Below are positions 36,698 through 49,192 of a stretch of DNA of 64,000 nt, in pieces. Each line of letters starts with the position of its first letter. Position 1 is the first letter of the stretch. Under the pieces are notes generated by a model. The model had not been told where the DNA came from. It did no database searches and worked only from the letters and a program-made list of their open reading frames with translations. The stretch comes from Coenobita brevimanus. Its lineage: Eukaryota > Arthropoda > Malacostraca > Decapoda > Coenobitidae. The position numbers and the translations under genes are program-made. The stretch covers positions 19,665,742-19,729,741 of the forward strand of contig CM064732.1 of the NCBI GenBank assembly GCA_032717465.1, read 5' to 3'.

Positions 36698-39600
36698 CTA
36701 AAGTCTAGATAAGCAATCTGCAATAACATTTTCTTTCCCCTTGACATGTTGTATGTCTGATGAATACTCCTGAAGAAGTAGACTCCATCTTGTCAATCTC
36801 TGATTTTTATCTTTAAACTTACTAAGGAATTTCAGTGGGTTATGATCGGTATAAATGACTATGGGGTCAAAACCAGAACACAAATAAAATGAAAAATGCT
36901 GTAAACCCAAAATCAAGACCAAAAGCTCTTTCTCAATAGTTGAGTAGTTCTTTTGAGGTGGAATGAACTTCTTACTGTAATAAGATACAGGGTGTTCACT
37001 ACCCTGATCATCCTCTTGCAGCAAAACAGCCCCAGCTCCTGTATCACTTGCATCAACAGCCATCTTAAAAGGCTTAGCAAAATTTGGAGTAGCGAGCACT
37101 GGCTGACTTAATAGGATAGCTTTAAGTTTGTTGAAAGAGGATTCACAGTTATCGGTCCAGACAAATTTAACTTCCTTTTTCAGTAGGTCTGTAAGTGGTG
37201 ATACAAGAATTGAAAAGTTAAGAACAAATCTCCTGTAATAACCTACCATTCCCAAAAATCTTTGTAGCTCTTTCCTACTTTTAGGTCTGGGAAGATCACT
37301 TATAACCTGAACCTTAGCTCCTGGTGGTGCAACATGTCCATCACCAATTACGTACCCAAGATACTGAACTTTAGCTTGACCAAACTCACGCTTTGATAAA
37401 TTAGCTACAAGATTAGCCTGAACCAAACGCTCAAGAAATTTACTGACATGGCATAGGTGATCTCTCCAGTTGTCACTGAAGATTAATACATCATCAATAT
37501 AAACAACACACCCTGCCAAACCCTCTGTTACAACATTCATGAGCTTCTGAAATGTGGCTGGTGCATTCTTCATACCATATGGCATTACAGAACATGCAAA
37601 AGTCTTTCCTAGTGTTACAAAACATGAGATCTCCCTAGCACGTTCAGTCATACGTACTTGCCAGTATCCCTTTAACAAATCAAACTTACTTATGTACCTA
37701 TCCTTTCCGATCTGGTCTATGCAATCTTCCACGCGAGGGAGAGGGTAAGTGTCTGTTTTGGTTATCTGATTAACACGTCTGTAGTCGATGCAAAGCCGCT
37801 GTGACCCACCTGGCTTAGGGACTAGAGTGACAGGAGAACTCCACTCGCTCTGACAGGGCTCAATCATCTTGTGGTCCAACAGGTAGCCAAGCTTCTTCTG
37901 GATGAGAGGAACTTTCACTGGGTTCACATGGTAAGGAGGCAATTTAATTGGCTTTGCGTCTCCAACATCGACATCATGCATCAACACAGTGGTTCTTCCT
38001 GGAGTGGCACGGAACACTTGCGGGTACTCCTGCAGTAATGCCGAAAACTCCTGCCTTTCCTCGGGAGGTAGATGAGAAAGCTTAGTCTGGAGATCATTCA
38101 TGATATCAGGATTCTTCCCCAAACTATCACTCAGGCTCATGCTGCATGAGAGAACTTCACTTGCAGACTCGGGTGGAACAGCTGCAGTGCAGACTGGGTT
38201 ATTTTCGTCCCGCCTGTGATATAACTTGAGCATGTTGATGTGACAAAGTTGCTTGTTCTTTCTACGATCTGGTGTGGCAATGACATAGTTGACATCACTG
38301 AGTTTCTTCTCCACGAAATAAGGACCACTAAACTTGGCTTGAAGAGGTTGCCCATGGACTGGTAGCAGAATCAAAACCTGATCTCCTGGCTGAAAGTGGC
38401 GTAACCTGGACTTCTTATCATACCAAGTCTTCATCTTCTCCTGAGCAGCTCCTAAATTCTCTCTCGCCAGCTGTAAATCAGTGGACAGCCGTTCTTTGAA
38501 CTTCATCACATACTCCAACAGGTTGACGTCATCTTCCTCCGACAGCCAGCATTCCTTGAGTAACTTAAGGGGTCCTCTTACTTCATGGCCAAAAAGTAGT
38601 TCAAAAGGTGAGAAGCCCAGTGATTCATTTGGAGATTCTCTTGCGGCAAATACAACGAATGGAAGACCTTTATCCCAGTCTTTCTGATGTTCCAAACAGT
38701 ATTTCTTGAGCATCGATTTGAGTGTTTGATGATATCTCTCCAATGCTCCTTGGGTCTGGGGATGGTAAGCTGAAGACGTGATCTGGGTGATGCCCAACTC
38801 TTTCAGAGACTGCTTGAAAACATTTGACATGAAATTACTTCCCCGGTCTAACTGTACCTCCTTGGGCAGACCAAACTTTGTGAAGAACCCTAGCATTTCC
38901 TTAACCACGTTCTTTGCTGAGATATTTCTAAGTGGAATGGCTTCAGGATAACGAGTAGCCATATCAATCAGGGTCAACACATAAAAAAATCCTGAAGAAG
39001 TCTTAGGAAGAGGGCCCACAATATCCACCAACACACGGGTGAAAGGCGCCTCAAAAGGAGGAATGGGAACTAGAGGTGCAACCTTTTCGGTCTGATTACA
39101 CTTCCCTACAACTTGACAGGTGTGACAAGACTTATAATACCAGGAAACATCCCTGAAGATACCTGGCCAGTAGAAGTGTTTCAAAATGCGTGCCACAGTC
39201 TTCCTCACTCCAAGGTGTCCTGCCAAACTGGAATCATGAGCCACTCTAATGATATCCTGCCTACAAACACGAGGGATGACAACTTGATGTACAACCTCCC
39301 ATTCACAGTCGGCTGATGCTGTTGGGGGTCTCCACTTATTCTTAAGTACTCCTGACTTTATATAATAAGTAGAAGCACCGGCTGACTCTTCCTCACTGCA
39401 AGCAGAGTTAGCTAGACCTTTCAACTCAGGGTCAGCAACCTGCAACTCAACCAACTCTTGATGAGACAAATTATCAACACTACGGGGTACTGCCTCATCT
39501 GGTGAGTGGTCCAAATTAGCAAGAAAAGTGTCAGCTAGGATAACATCATCATCATCATTATCCCCTAAGTCACCAGTAATTTTAGACTTAGCCCTAGTGA

Positions 39601-41395
39601 CAGCACATGCAGAGAACACATCAGGGACATCACAATCCTGGGTCGCAGTCACTGGCTCACTAGACAACTGAGGAGCTGGACACACTTGACTTCCACCAAT
39701 ATCATTTCCAAGTAAGAAAGTTACACCTGACATTGGGAGTGTCTCAACCAACCCAACCATAAAAGAACCATTAACAAAACCAGACTCTAAATTCACTCTG
39801 CACAGAGGGACAGAGAAGTAATTATTCCCTACACCTTGTAACATTACCGTTTCATCAGAGGAATTAACATTAGAGCCTAGAACACTGGTCAGCATAAGGG
39901 ATTGGCAAGCACCTGTATCACGATATATTTTAACTGATTTCCTGTCATTACTGTCCAGAGGACTGACAAAACCATCAGACAGGAAATTAGCACATGAACT
40001 CTTGAGAGTGTCACCCACGTTACTGCTCAAAAGAGGAGCTCCATCATGAGAATTTAATTTACCCGTCAAAGTAGGTTTAGTTAACTCAGTTAAAGAATTC
40101 TGGGAACTCTCAAGGGTGGACACTAGACCAATTGACTGAATATTTAAAGACTCCTTTTTGTTCACATCACGCTGTCTCCTGAAACATTTCTCGGTAGTAT
40201 GACCAAGCTTACTACAATATGTACATTTACTTTTCTGAAACCTAGAGGTGAAGCTGGTATTTACTTCCTGAGAAACATCATCTTTATTCTCTTTCCTGTT
40301 ACCTGTACTCTGAATAGAGGCAACGTACTTACTCTCAGCTTTCCTTTTTTCTTTAGAATATCTCTTATGAGTGAGAACATATTCATCAGCTAAAACCGCA
40401 GCATCAGACAAATTATCTATTCTTTTCTCATCAAGATATAGACTTACATCATTATTAATACATCTTTTCAAGTCCTCCAGCAAAATCATCTGCTTAAATT
40501 TGTCAAAATCAGAATCCACATTCTTAGAATTTAACCACTGCTCTAACAGATCTTCTTTGATTTTTGCATACTCAACATGGGATTGCTTATCTTGCTTATA
40601 AGTTGTCCTAAATTTTACTCTATAGGCTTCAGGAACAAGCTCATAGGCCTTAAGAATCAAGCTCTTAACTACATCATAATTATTAGATTGATCCTGAGGC
40701 AAAGATGCATAAGTTACTTGAGCTTTACCGGTGAGAACAGTTTGAAGGAGTACTGGCCAATACTTTTTGGGCCAATTAAAACCTGTAGCTACCCTCTCAA
40801 ACAACTGAAAATACTTTGTTAAATCAGATTCATTAAAAGGAGGGACAAGTTTAACATTTTTAGCCACATCGAAATCATCAGAGCTAGATGATCCAGTTCC
40901 ACCTTGTTTCATGCGATACTCATGGTTTGCCTGAATCCTAGCAAGTTCAATTTGTGCCTGAGCCTGTATCTGTGCCTCCTGAATACGAGCCTGAGATTCA
41001 GCCTCCTTCGCATTTGCCTGAAATTCAGCCTCCTGAATACGAGTCTGAGACTCCGCCTCCTTAGCCTGAGACTCAGCCTCCGTAGCACGTACCTGAAACT
41101 CAGCCTCCTTAACACGAGCCTCCTGCAGAGCTAGCTGTAACTTAGCTATTACAATCTGCGTTTGCTCATTTGGAGGAGTTACATTAAACATGCTTTTATT
41201 AATCATGCCAACAATTTGATCTTTAGAATGATGAGAGTGAACTGCAATTCCCAATTGTTGAGCAACAAGCTTAAGTTCATTCTTTGTTCTGTTTTCAACA
41301 TCACACACTGTTTGCACATTTGACAAAAAATCTTTGGCTTCATCAAGCGTAGTAATAGTAGACATCATGAATAAATCACAGTCACAAAATATCAA
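36698..41395 (-). CDS. Gmr1-like gag-pol polyprotein, intact, 1565 residues
   Basis: A single frame encodes, by residue: SAP-like N-terminus (30-70); coiled coil rich in EAESQ/RIQEA repeats (75-163); capsid (185-345) whose second half (255-340) resembles a SCAN domain; CCHC knuckle C391-C394-H399-C404; retropepsin-like D493 in DTGA with an LLGND flap partner (561-565); integrase H720/H727/C757/C760 zinc site and D791, D850, E886 (D,D-35-E); GPYF at 1024; RT with D1239 and YIDD at 1299-1302; RNase H D1448, E1488, D1517 and D1560. The true start is probably one of the two methionines at 41368 or 41365 (MMSTITT), since the first nine residues lie in the leader. No gag stop or frameshift signal separates gag from pol, so a single fusion product is expected, matured by its protease. 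It would act in cytoplasmic particles and then integrate in the nucleus. Confidence 0.93.
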   Translation of the reverse strand: MIFCDCDLFMMSTITTLDEAKDFLSNVQTVCDVENRTKNELKLVAQQLGIAVHSHHSKDQIVGMINKSMFNVTPPNEQTQIVIAKLQLALQEARVKEAEFQVRATEAESQAKEAESQTRIQEAEFQANAKEAESQARIQEAQIQAQAQIELARIQANHEYRMKQGGTGSSSSDDFDVAKNVKLVPPFNESDLTKYFQLFERVATGFNWPKKYWPVLLQTVLTGKAQVTYASLPQDQSNNYDVVKSLILKAYELVPEAYRVKFRTTYKQDKQSHVEYAKIKEDLLEQWLNSKNVDSDFDKFKQMILLEDLKRCINNDVSLYLDEKRIDNLSDAAVLADEYVLTHKRYSKEKRKAESKYVASIQSTGNRKENKDDVSQEVNTSFTSRFQKSKCTYCSKLGHTTEKCFRRQRDVNKKESLNIQSIGLVSTLESSQNSLTELTKPTLTGKLNSHDGAPLLSSNVGDTLKSSCANFLSDGFVSPLDSNDRKSVKIYRDTGACQSLMLTSVLGSNVNSSDETVMLQGVGNNYFSVPLCRVNLESGFVNGSFMVGLVETLPMSGVTFLLGNDIGGSQVCPAPQLSSEPVTATQDCDVPDVFSACAVTRAKSKITGDLGDNDDDDVILADTFLANLDHSPDEAVPRSVDNLSHQELVELQVADPELKGLANSACSEEESAGASTYYIKSGVLKNKWRPPTASADCEWEVVHQVVIPRVCRQDIIRVAHDSSLAGHLGVRKTVARILKHFYWPGIFRDVSWYYKSCHTCQVVGKCNQTEKVAPLVPIPPFEAPFTRVLVDIVGPLPKTSSGFFYVLTLIDMATRYPEAIPLRNISAKNVVKEMLGFFTKFGLPKEVQLDRGSNFMSNVFKQSLKELGITQITSSAYHPQTQGALERYHQTLKSMLKKYCLEHQKDWDKGLPFVVFAARESPNESLGFSPFELLFGHEVRGPLKLLKECWLSEEDDVNLLEYVMKFKERLSTDLQLARENLGAAQEKMKTWYDKKSRLRHFQPGDQVLILLPVHGQPLQAKFSGPYFVEKKLSDVNYVIATPDRRKNKQLCHINMLKLYHRRDENNPVCTAAVPPESASEVLSCSMSLSDSLGKNPDIMNDLQTKLSHLPPEERQEFSALLQEYPQVFRATPGRTTVLMHDVDVGDAKPIKLPPYHVNPVKVPLIQKKLGYLLDHKMIEPCQSEWSSPVTLVPKPGGSQRLCIDYRRVNQITKTDTYPLPRVEDCIDQIGKDRYISKFDLLKGYWQVRMTERAREISCFVTLGKTFACSVMPYGMKNAPATFQKLMNVVTEGLAGCVVYIDDVLIFSDNWRDHLCHVSKFLERLVQANLVANLSKREFGQAKVQYLGYVIGDGHVAPPGAKVQVISDLPRPKSRKELQRFLGMVGYYRRFVLNFSILVSPLTDLLKKEVKFVWTDNCESSFNKLKAILLSQPVLATPNFAKPFKMAVDASDTGAGAVLLQEDDQGSEHPVSYYSKKFIPPQKNYSTIEKELLVLILGLQHFSFYLCSGFDPIVIYTDHNPLKFLSKFKDKNQRLTRWSLLLQEYSSDIQHVKGKENVIADCLSRL

Positions 41396-41423
41396 GCAAT
41401 ATCCTTATGATAATATCCTGAAT

Positions 41424-41441
41424 ATCCTGGCGAGGTCGCCA
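41424..41441 (-). other. Candidate primer binding site, copy 3
   Basis: Minus-strand TGGCGACCTCGCCAGG begins six bases after the 5' LTR (spacer TAAATT). The TGG start fits pairing with a tRNA CCA end. GGCGACCTCGCC is also self-complementary, so a local hairpin is possible. Confidence 0.55.
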
Positions 41442-41447
41442 AATTTA

Positions 41448-42228
41448 TGTTACGAAACAGAGAAAGATAATGTACACTTTAAGTGAGAATACTAAAAATC
41501 ACTACTGTCCCGTAAAGTTCCAGGTTCAAAACAAAAGAGTTAGGTAAAATTACAAGTTAAAGTTTAATGCTCAAACTAATAACTAAACATTCAGGACTCA
41601 TAAGGATAATGTAATGGCAAAAAACAGGTTAAATATATGGTTAACTGCAATAGCCTCTATTAACACGAAATTAGCAAGAGTAAATTTATCTAAGTCAGCC
41701 CTGATAAAATGAGAAAACCAGATAATACTCAGTGAATGCAAGATATATTATTACAGATACAAAATATTATTAATAATGGCTGACAATATGAATTACAAAA
41801 ACTTTACTAGGCCTACGAATCAACACCTTACGCTATACAGTACAAGAACAAAATGTAATAAACTTATACTGAAATTACACAGCTGCTAGATGGCTGGAGA
41901 CTTCCTGAGCACTCACAATAATAACAACTGTACAGGGGAGGACAGAGATGTGAGCAAAATGAGGAGTAGATCTAAGTGGCAATTAATGCAGAGACTGAGC
42001 TCATTATATAGGGGCCGGCAGAGCTTGATACAACTTGTAAGAAGGACGTGCAAATGAAGCCATAGGGGACAAAGAGTTGACAATCCTGCTCTGAACAACA
42101 GAAAGAACGACTTACTCTACTATAAGGGTAGAAGGGGGGAGTGAGGTTGAACACGCTCGTGATCAAACATGCAGCATACTGTACTTTAGAATTACACAAA
42201 GGATGATGAAATCATAGGCTATGTAACA
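41448..42228 (-). repeat. 5' LTR of copy 3
   Basis: 781 bases, same ends as the 3' LTR. It lies directly upstream of the leader and contains TATATAA on the minus strand at 42004-42010. Confidence 0.94.
42004..42010 (-). promoter_or_regulatory. TATA box in 5' LTR, copy 3
   Basis: TATATAA on the minus strand in the conserved LTR position, upstream of the intact polyprotein. It is the most likely promoter core for this copy. Confidence 0.6.
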
Positions 42229-42252
42229 ATATATATATATAGTGTGTGTGTT

Positions 42253-42285
<33 letters not shown>
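42229..42285. repeat. (TA)n then (GT)n at right end of copy 3
   Basis: ATATATATATATA (42229-42241) continues into imperfect GT to 42285. The TA part is shorter here than on the other side. Confidence 0.93.
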
Positions 42286-43999
<1,714 letters not shown>

Positions 44000-44206
44000 A
44001 TAGATTATTTCATTACTCCATCAAATTCATCTATATCCTTGGGTCCACAAGAAGATCATTGCACTATTTCTCCCTAGTCATCACCATCTTTGGTTTTCCT
44101 TCTATCTGCGTTTCATTCCTTTTACTTGTCAAGCATGTACTGATGTGTCTTTTTCACTTTTTCTGTTATTTCTTTCTATTTCTTGAGCTCCATGTACTAC
44201 AGGGAA

Positions 44207-44245
<39 letters not shown>
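44207..44245. repeat. (GAT)n array
   Basis: Pure GAT repeats of about 39 bases with further GAT-like units to 44267. Confidence 0.93.
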
Positions 44246-44589
44246 ATCATGATGATGACGATGGTGATGTCCTTCATTTTCTGTCCCGGATAGATTATTC
44301 CATTATTCCTCCGCATAACCCACGTATCTCCTTCCTCTTCCCTCCCACCTGACACTTCTTCCCCTCATTTATCATGCGTGTATTCTTACACCATTTTCAG
44401 TCAATTTTCTGTTTCTCACCATCTCTCTTCCTCTGACATTGATCCAATACTCTCTCTCTCTCTCTCTCTCTCATCTCCGTCTACCTACCTGCCTGCTATT
44501 GATCACTCTCCTCCACTAGCACTGTAGAGTGAGCCGGTTACAGTGATTGGCAGTATCCTGGTCTGTCTGTCAGCCTGTCACCCCTGCTG

Positions 44590-44628
44590 TGAGTGTGTGT
44601 GTGTGTGTTTGTGTGAGAGGCAGTATGT

Positions 44629-44689
<61 letters not shown>

Positions 44690-44743
44690 GCAGTATGTTC
44701 GTGTGTGTTGAGAGGCAGTATGTTCGTGTGTGTGTGTGTGTTG
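44590..44743. repeat. (GT)n array with three GAGAGGCAGTATGTTC interruptions
   Basis: GT runs at 44590-44615, 44631-44682, 44701-44708 and 44727-44741 are separated by copies of GAGAGGCAGTATGTTCGTG (44617, 44684, 44710). This is a higher-order repeat in which a 16-19 base spacer is conserved. Confidence 0.9.
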
Positions 44744-44745
44744 GT

Positions 44746-45314
44746 GAAATTCAGTAAACATATAGGGCCGTGACGCTTTTCGGATCTGACCAGTTTAGTT
44801 CAACTAAATCTCATTATGGTTTGACACAGGGTCGGTTTTAAAGTCGCCTCTTGTCTCTCTGACACCTACAATAGTTATTTAACGTTAGCTTGTCCCAGAT
44901 TTTCGACATTTTGTAGTTGATATAACGTGGCTAAATGACAAAGACAAAGACAGTACTACGGGTTCCACGTCTTTTCCATAGAACTTCTTGGCTGGCATCA
45001 CATTGTAATATTAATTTACTGCTATAATCAGCATTCAAGGTGGAGAAATAGCAGTCTGAGGCCAAGTTAGAGTCAAAAGGCTGCAACACCTGTTCTCCTG
45101 TTAGCCTCGGGTTTCACAGTAATTTTTCCGTTATGCTGCTGATAAGCATCCTTATCCTATTTTTTGGCAGTATTACGTGTACTGATCGATTGACTGACTG
45201 AATGAAATGATCTCATGTTGACAGTGTAATTCTGAAGGTCTCTGCCACCGTACAACGAGAATAAATTACAACAAAGATAAAAGTTCAAGCCACATTTATT
45301 AAACGCCACAAAAA

Positions 45315-45352
<38 letters not shown>

Positions 45353-46560
45353 CCTCGTATGTCTTCAATCTACGATGTACACTGTATTTTTTCTATACTC
45401 GTGCACCGGCAATTATAGTAACCTATAGGACTGACTGTTCTACTTACAAAAGTTACATATTTCTTTTAATGACACGTTAACTGCAAGACGTTTCTCAGGG
45501 GTGAGTGAAATCGTCTAGTGGTTGTAAGAGTACAACAGATTTTAAAATACATCACTGCAGAGTAGTAGTTAATCTTTAAACAGCGACAATGGAAGCTCTC
45601 AGCACTTTAATTACTGTGTGCTTAACCACGTAACGAAGGTGAAATATGTTTTTCCTGCCTGTATCTTCTTGACTACAATCTGAAATGTGACCATAAGTAA
45701 TAAGCACAGAGGTACCGAACATAACAGCATAAAAATTTTGGGCTTGCATTCAACTTTGTTATTTAGGGTTTCAGCATATGTTCCTCGCATGGAGAACAAG
45801 CAAACCAACCAAATAATGGCTGTGAAACCAGGCGTGTTGGTCTGCATGTGCTTATCCGTGTGAGAGATTGACGTCTCTAGGCCACGCAAGAAAGGACCGT
45901 AAAATCGATTCACAGTTCCAAGCGAGTCTAGAAGAACTATTGATTAATTTTTTTTTCTTAATTCGCATATTTCATTCGCATGGTTGTATGATTTAAGAGC
46001 CAAATGAAAATCACATTGTGAAGAAAGCCTAACTTATATGCAGCATTTTAAACATTTAACCCTTTTAGTACGCTGGCGTTTAGTTTTATTCTTGCAACCA
46101 CCACAAATGTAATAAGAAACTGGATGTAAAGCAACGCAGTGTGGAGGAATGTTTGGGTGTTTTCCTTGTCTCTTATATTTATATGTGTTTGTATTTGGTC
46201 CTTACAAGTAAAAGAATCCCCACGAATGTTGTAGCCCCTAAACTTGTTCCTTTTAGAGAATTTCAGTTCTTTATATCCTAGTTCATCCATTCTCACCGTA
46301 CTTCCCTCAAACTTGTCTGTAAAGTCCCGCAACATTTTGGGTGATATCCTTGTCAGTAAGTCACTATTGTATTCTGCATCGTAGGAGAATGCTTAAGCAA
46401 AAATTTCGTCATTAAAGGTATTAATGACTATACTACGAACCATTTAACCGCACCGGACTTATTTTATACTCACTAAAATCATTTAGAGTTCAATCCTTCT
46501 TTTCGACTACGAAGTATACACCAGCTTTCTGATATTTTCATTTGTTTTTCTTATTGCTCA
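44746..46560. other. Intergenic, no recognised gene
   Basis: About 1.8 kb with a (TA)n run at 45318-45350. Two minus-strand frames, 46048-46335 (95 residues) and 45611-45913 (100 residues with one hydrophobic stretch), have no motif I recognise and no supporting signals, so I do not call them genes. Confidence 0.45.
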
Positions 46561-47291
46561 TCTACTTTATCTTCTTACTATGTATTGAACAAAACTCTTT
46601 TTCCTCAGACCTGCTTACGTTTTTGTCTTCACAGATTTTTTTTCCTACTTTCCATTTTTCTTTTTAAATCATATTTTTACAGTGTCTCATGGAAATTCTG
46701 TCTCCTCATTTCTTCCTACTGTTTTCTTTCGAACAGTTTGGCTCCATTCTTTTCCTTCCATCGTATCTCTGTCCCTCTTACCACTCTTTATTCCCCCCTC
46801 TCTATTTTCTGATCATTCAATCCTATATCTTTATTTCATTGTTGCGTTTCTTCCATCGTCTACATTTACTCCCGCAATTTCTTCCTTTTTTTATGCACTG
46901 CCAAATTTTCTTTCTTACTGAAACAATTATGTATCTTTCATCCTCTTACTTCCCGTTGCCTATAATATCCGTCCTTTTCATTTTATCTCTATTTCTTGCC
47001 CCTTTTCGTATCCTCACTGCTTCTTCCTCTCTCTTCCACCCTTGCCTTTTTCCTCTTTCTTTAATCCGTTACAATTTCTTTCTCTTATTTTTCCAACATC
47101 CTTTCCCCACTTATTCTCTCTCTCCCTCCTCACCCCACCCCACCCCACCCCTCCCTTCCCTCCCTCAGTCCATCTCTCTGCTAGACTCCTCCATCCATCA
47201 CTTTCCCTCCTGCCTCCTCTCTCCATCTGTTTCTCTCCATTCCTCAATCTGTCGAGTTGCGGGATTCTCGCACTCCCTCACAACTCACTCA

Positions 47292-47333
<42 letters not shown>

Positions 47334-47529
47334 AGGTGTATTTTATTCCTCATACACTCTTACACATTCATTGTTTTACACTTTCTTTCACTATCTTCCT
47401 TGTCTTACCAGTCTCATAACGTCTCTCACTCACTCTTTCTCTCACTCTCTCACTCACTCTTTCTCACACTCTTTACCTCACTCTCGCCTTTTGCCGATAT
47501 ATTTTTCCACTCTCAGTTGCCCACTCAAC

Positions 47530-47831
47530 TTCTGGGTCCTAGTCAGTCACACACTAGCGGTTCCCACACTGCCTTGGCCTCTGTCTTTCACTCACACTGT
47601 CTCACTCTCACTCATTTTCTCAATCGTGGTTTCCCTCTCTCTTCTCTCCGTTATATACGCACACTTTCTTCCTAGCTCATTTTCTGTCCTCTTCCGTCTT
47701 ACACACTAGGAGTTCTCAAACTGACTCGAATTATAACACACACTTTCTCACTCACCCTTTCTCTCACTCGTGGTTTCCTTCCCTCTTCAACTTTTTGCTC
47801 TCTAATCCAGTCTTACCCACCTCTAGCACTC

Positions 47832-47886
<55 letters not shown>

Positions 47887-49050
47887 ATCTTTCAAATTCT
47901 CACTTGCATTTTCATAATGGTATGTGGTGGCGACCATCATCCACTCTCTTGATGTAGTGCTGGCTACTTCTTCTCCTCCTTTCTCATTCTTTCACAGTCT
48001 AACTTCCTTTCTTCCTACCTCTCCCTTTCCTTAATGTTACTGTTATTATTCTCCTTACCACTTCAAATGACTGTAAGCTGATTATCGATACTAATGGTTT
48101 CCTGTAGCCCAGAAAACCATTTGCAGTGCTGGACGGTAACAACAGTCTGCTGTTGTGCCCCTGTTAACTGGGTGGAGAGATGCAAATTCGGTGACTACCC
48201 AAGAATAAAACTACCGCACTTTTTCCTCTCTTTGCTGTGGCAAGGCGCTGTCAGCCACAAGGGAATATCGGTTCACTGCACGGAACTGCCTTGCAGGGGC
48301 GGCAGCTTGCCTGTGGATGATGTGACAGACTGGGGTTGATAAACGTCAGCGATAACAGCTTGATGTCTCTTTCTTTTCACTCCTGTTTCGTGTCACACGC
48401 TTGGTTCTCACACACCGTCAGTACCTAACTTTAACACACACTTTCTCATTTGCACATTCTCATTCTCAGTAACTGTTTCCTTTTATCCTTACCTCACAGA
48501 TTCATCCCCAGTTCACCTGGGGATGATATCAGTGTCTCTCTCATTCGTCACATTTGAACCTCTTCATTTTCTGTTTCAGTCTCACTTTCTTACTTGCTCT
48601 TCCACGCTGTCTTCATGTTCACACTTTCTGCACCACCAACCCACTAACCAGCATCTTCAATCTTACTCAGCTACACATGCACTATTATGATACCCCGGCA
48701 CTGCGCACTTTCGCCCACACTTTCCCCTTCGCTCACTCACTGTCCCATTGGTAATTATTCTCTCCGTGTTTCTAGTTCCGGACTTTTAGCCCCTAATTTC
48801 CCAGTTCTTCCTTATTCGCTTGCTTGTCTCCTCACTTATGGCTGCTTCTTTCATTTTTTTTTTTTTTACTTTTGTACATTTTCAGTCAAACAGAGAGGGG
48901 TCTCGCATTCTCATCACTCAGATTTTTTCACCCAATTCTTTTCTCATTTTAAACTCCTTTCTCACACTCGTAACCACATCTTCGGTCATACTTTCTCACT
49001 CACTAACACATTTTCTCACTGATGGTTCTCTCTTTATACCTTTGCACACC
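47530..49050 (+). repeat. Diverged long-period tandem array
   Basis: The phrase CACAC(A/G)CT(A/T)G..GTTCTCAC, then AACACACACTTTCTCA(C/T)T, then CTCACT(C)GTGGTTTCC recurs at about 47540-47635, 47695-47790, 48390-48485, 48690-48770 and 48960-49035 with irregular spacing. The units are strongly diverged. A SINE B module interrupts the series. Confidence 0.5.
47917..48143 (+). mobile_element. SINE B 5' module alone
   Basis: It runs from TGTGGTGGCGACCATCATCC and CTTGATGTAGTGCTGGC through a short pyrimidine part to the hairpin (TAATGGTTTCCTGTAGCCCA) and GCTGGACGGTAAC, again ending before the tRNA-like module. The next 220 bases (48144-48360) match nothing else in the window. Confidence 0.72.
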
Positions 49051-49064
49051 CAATATCACGTTCG

Positions 49065-49069
<5 letters not shown>

Positions 49070-49097
<28 letters not shown>

Positions 49098-49104
49098 ATA
49101 TATA

Positions 49105-49175
<71 letters not shown>

Positions 49176-49192
49176 CACACACACACACACAC
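49070..49192. repeat. (CT)n-(TA)n-(AC)n compound array
   Basis: CT to 49096, TA at 49097-49170, AC at 49171-49192. Confidence 0.95.

Larger units (their letters stand above)
35868..42228 (-). mobile_element. Gmr1-like LTR retrotransposon, copy 3, complete with intact polyprotein
   Basis: A 6361-base element with two 781-base LTRs, a candidate primer site, one uninterrupted gag-pol frame and a polypurine tract. By my count the LTRs differ by about 11 substitutions and two single-base indels, which fits a modest age. ATAT flanks both ends (35864-35867 and 42229-42232), consistent with a 4-base target duplication in (TA)n. This is the best candidate in the window for a recently active or still competent element. 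Confidence 0.94.
46560..49096. repeat. Pyrimidine-rich domain, about 2.5 kb
   Basis: C/T-dominated plus strand similar to 25560-27775, with (CT)n at 47293-47332, 47841-47886 and 49071-49096. It hosts a diverged tandem array (47530-49050) and a SINE B 5' module (47917-48143). Reading frames in it are low-complexity S/F/L/P strings and not genes. Confidence 0.72.

Noticed and set aside
36698..41395. Classifying the LTR element as Ty1/copia because integrase precedes RT
   Set aside because: RT, RNase H and the GPY/F module are Ty3 style and the gag has a SCAN-like capsid, all pointing to the Gmr1-like group; domain order alone is misleading.
44590..44743. A CRISPR-like array
   Set aside because: The repeats are GT microsatellite with a constant spacer, the opposite of repeat-constant, spacer-variable CRISPR structure, and the DNA is eukaryotic.
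46057..46080. TTAACCCTTTTAGTACGC as a piggyBac-type end
   Set aside because: I could not find a matching inverted end within a few kilobases; TTAACC at 46444 is in the same orientation.
45611..46335. Two minus-strand frames of 100 and 95 residues as small genes
   Set aside because: No recognisable motif, promoter or splice evidence; one has only a single hydrophobic stretch. Kept as unknown DNA.
46689..47709. A 328-residue plus-strand frame
   Set aside because: It lies entirely in pyrimidine-rich DNA, is low-complexity, and crosses a (CT)n array and the start of a diverged tandem array.
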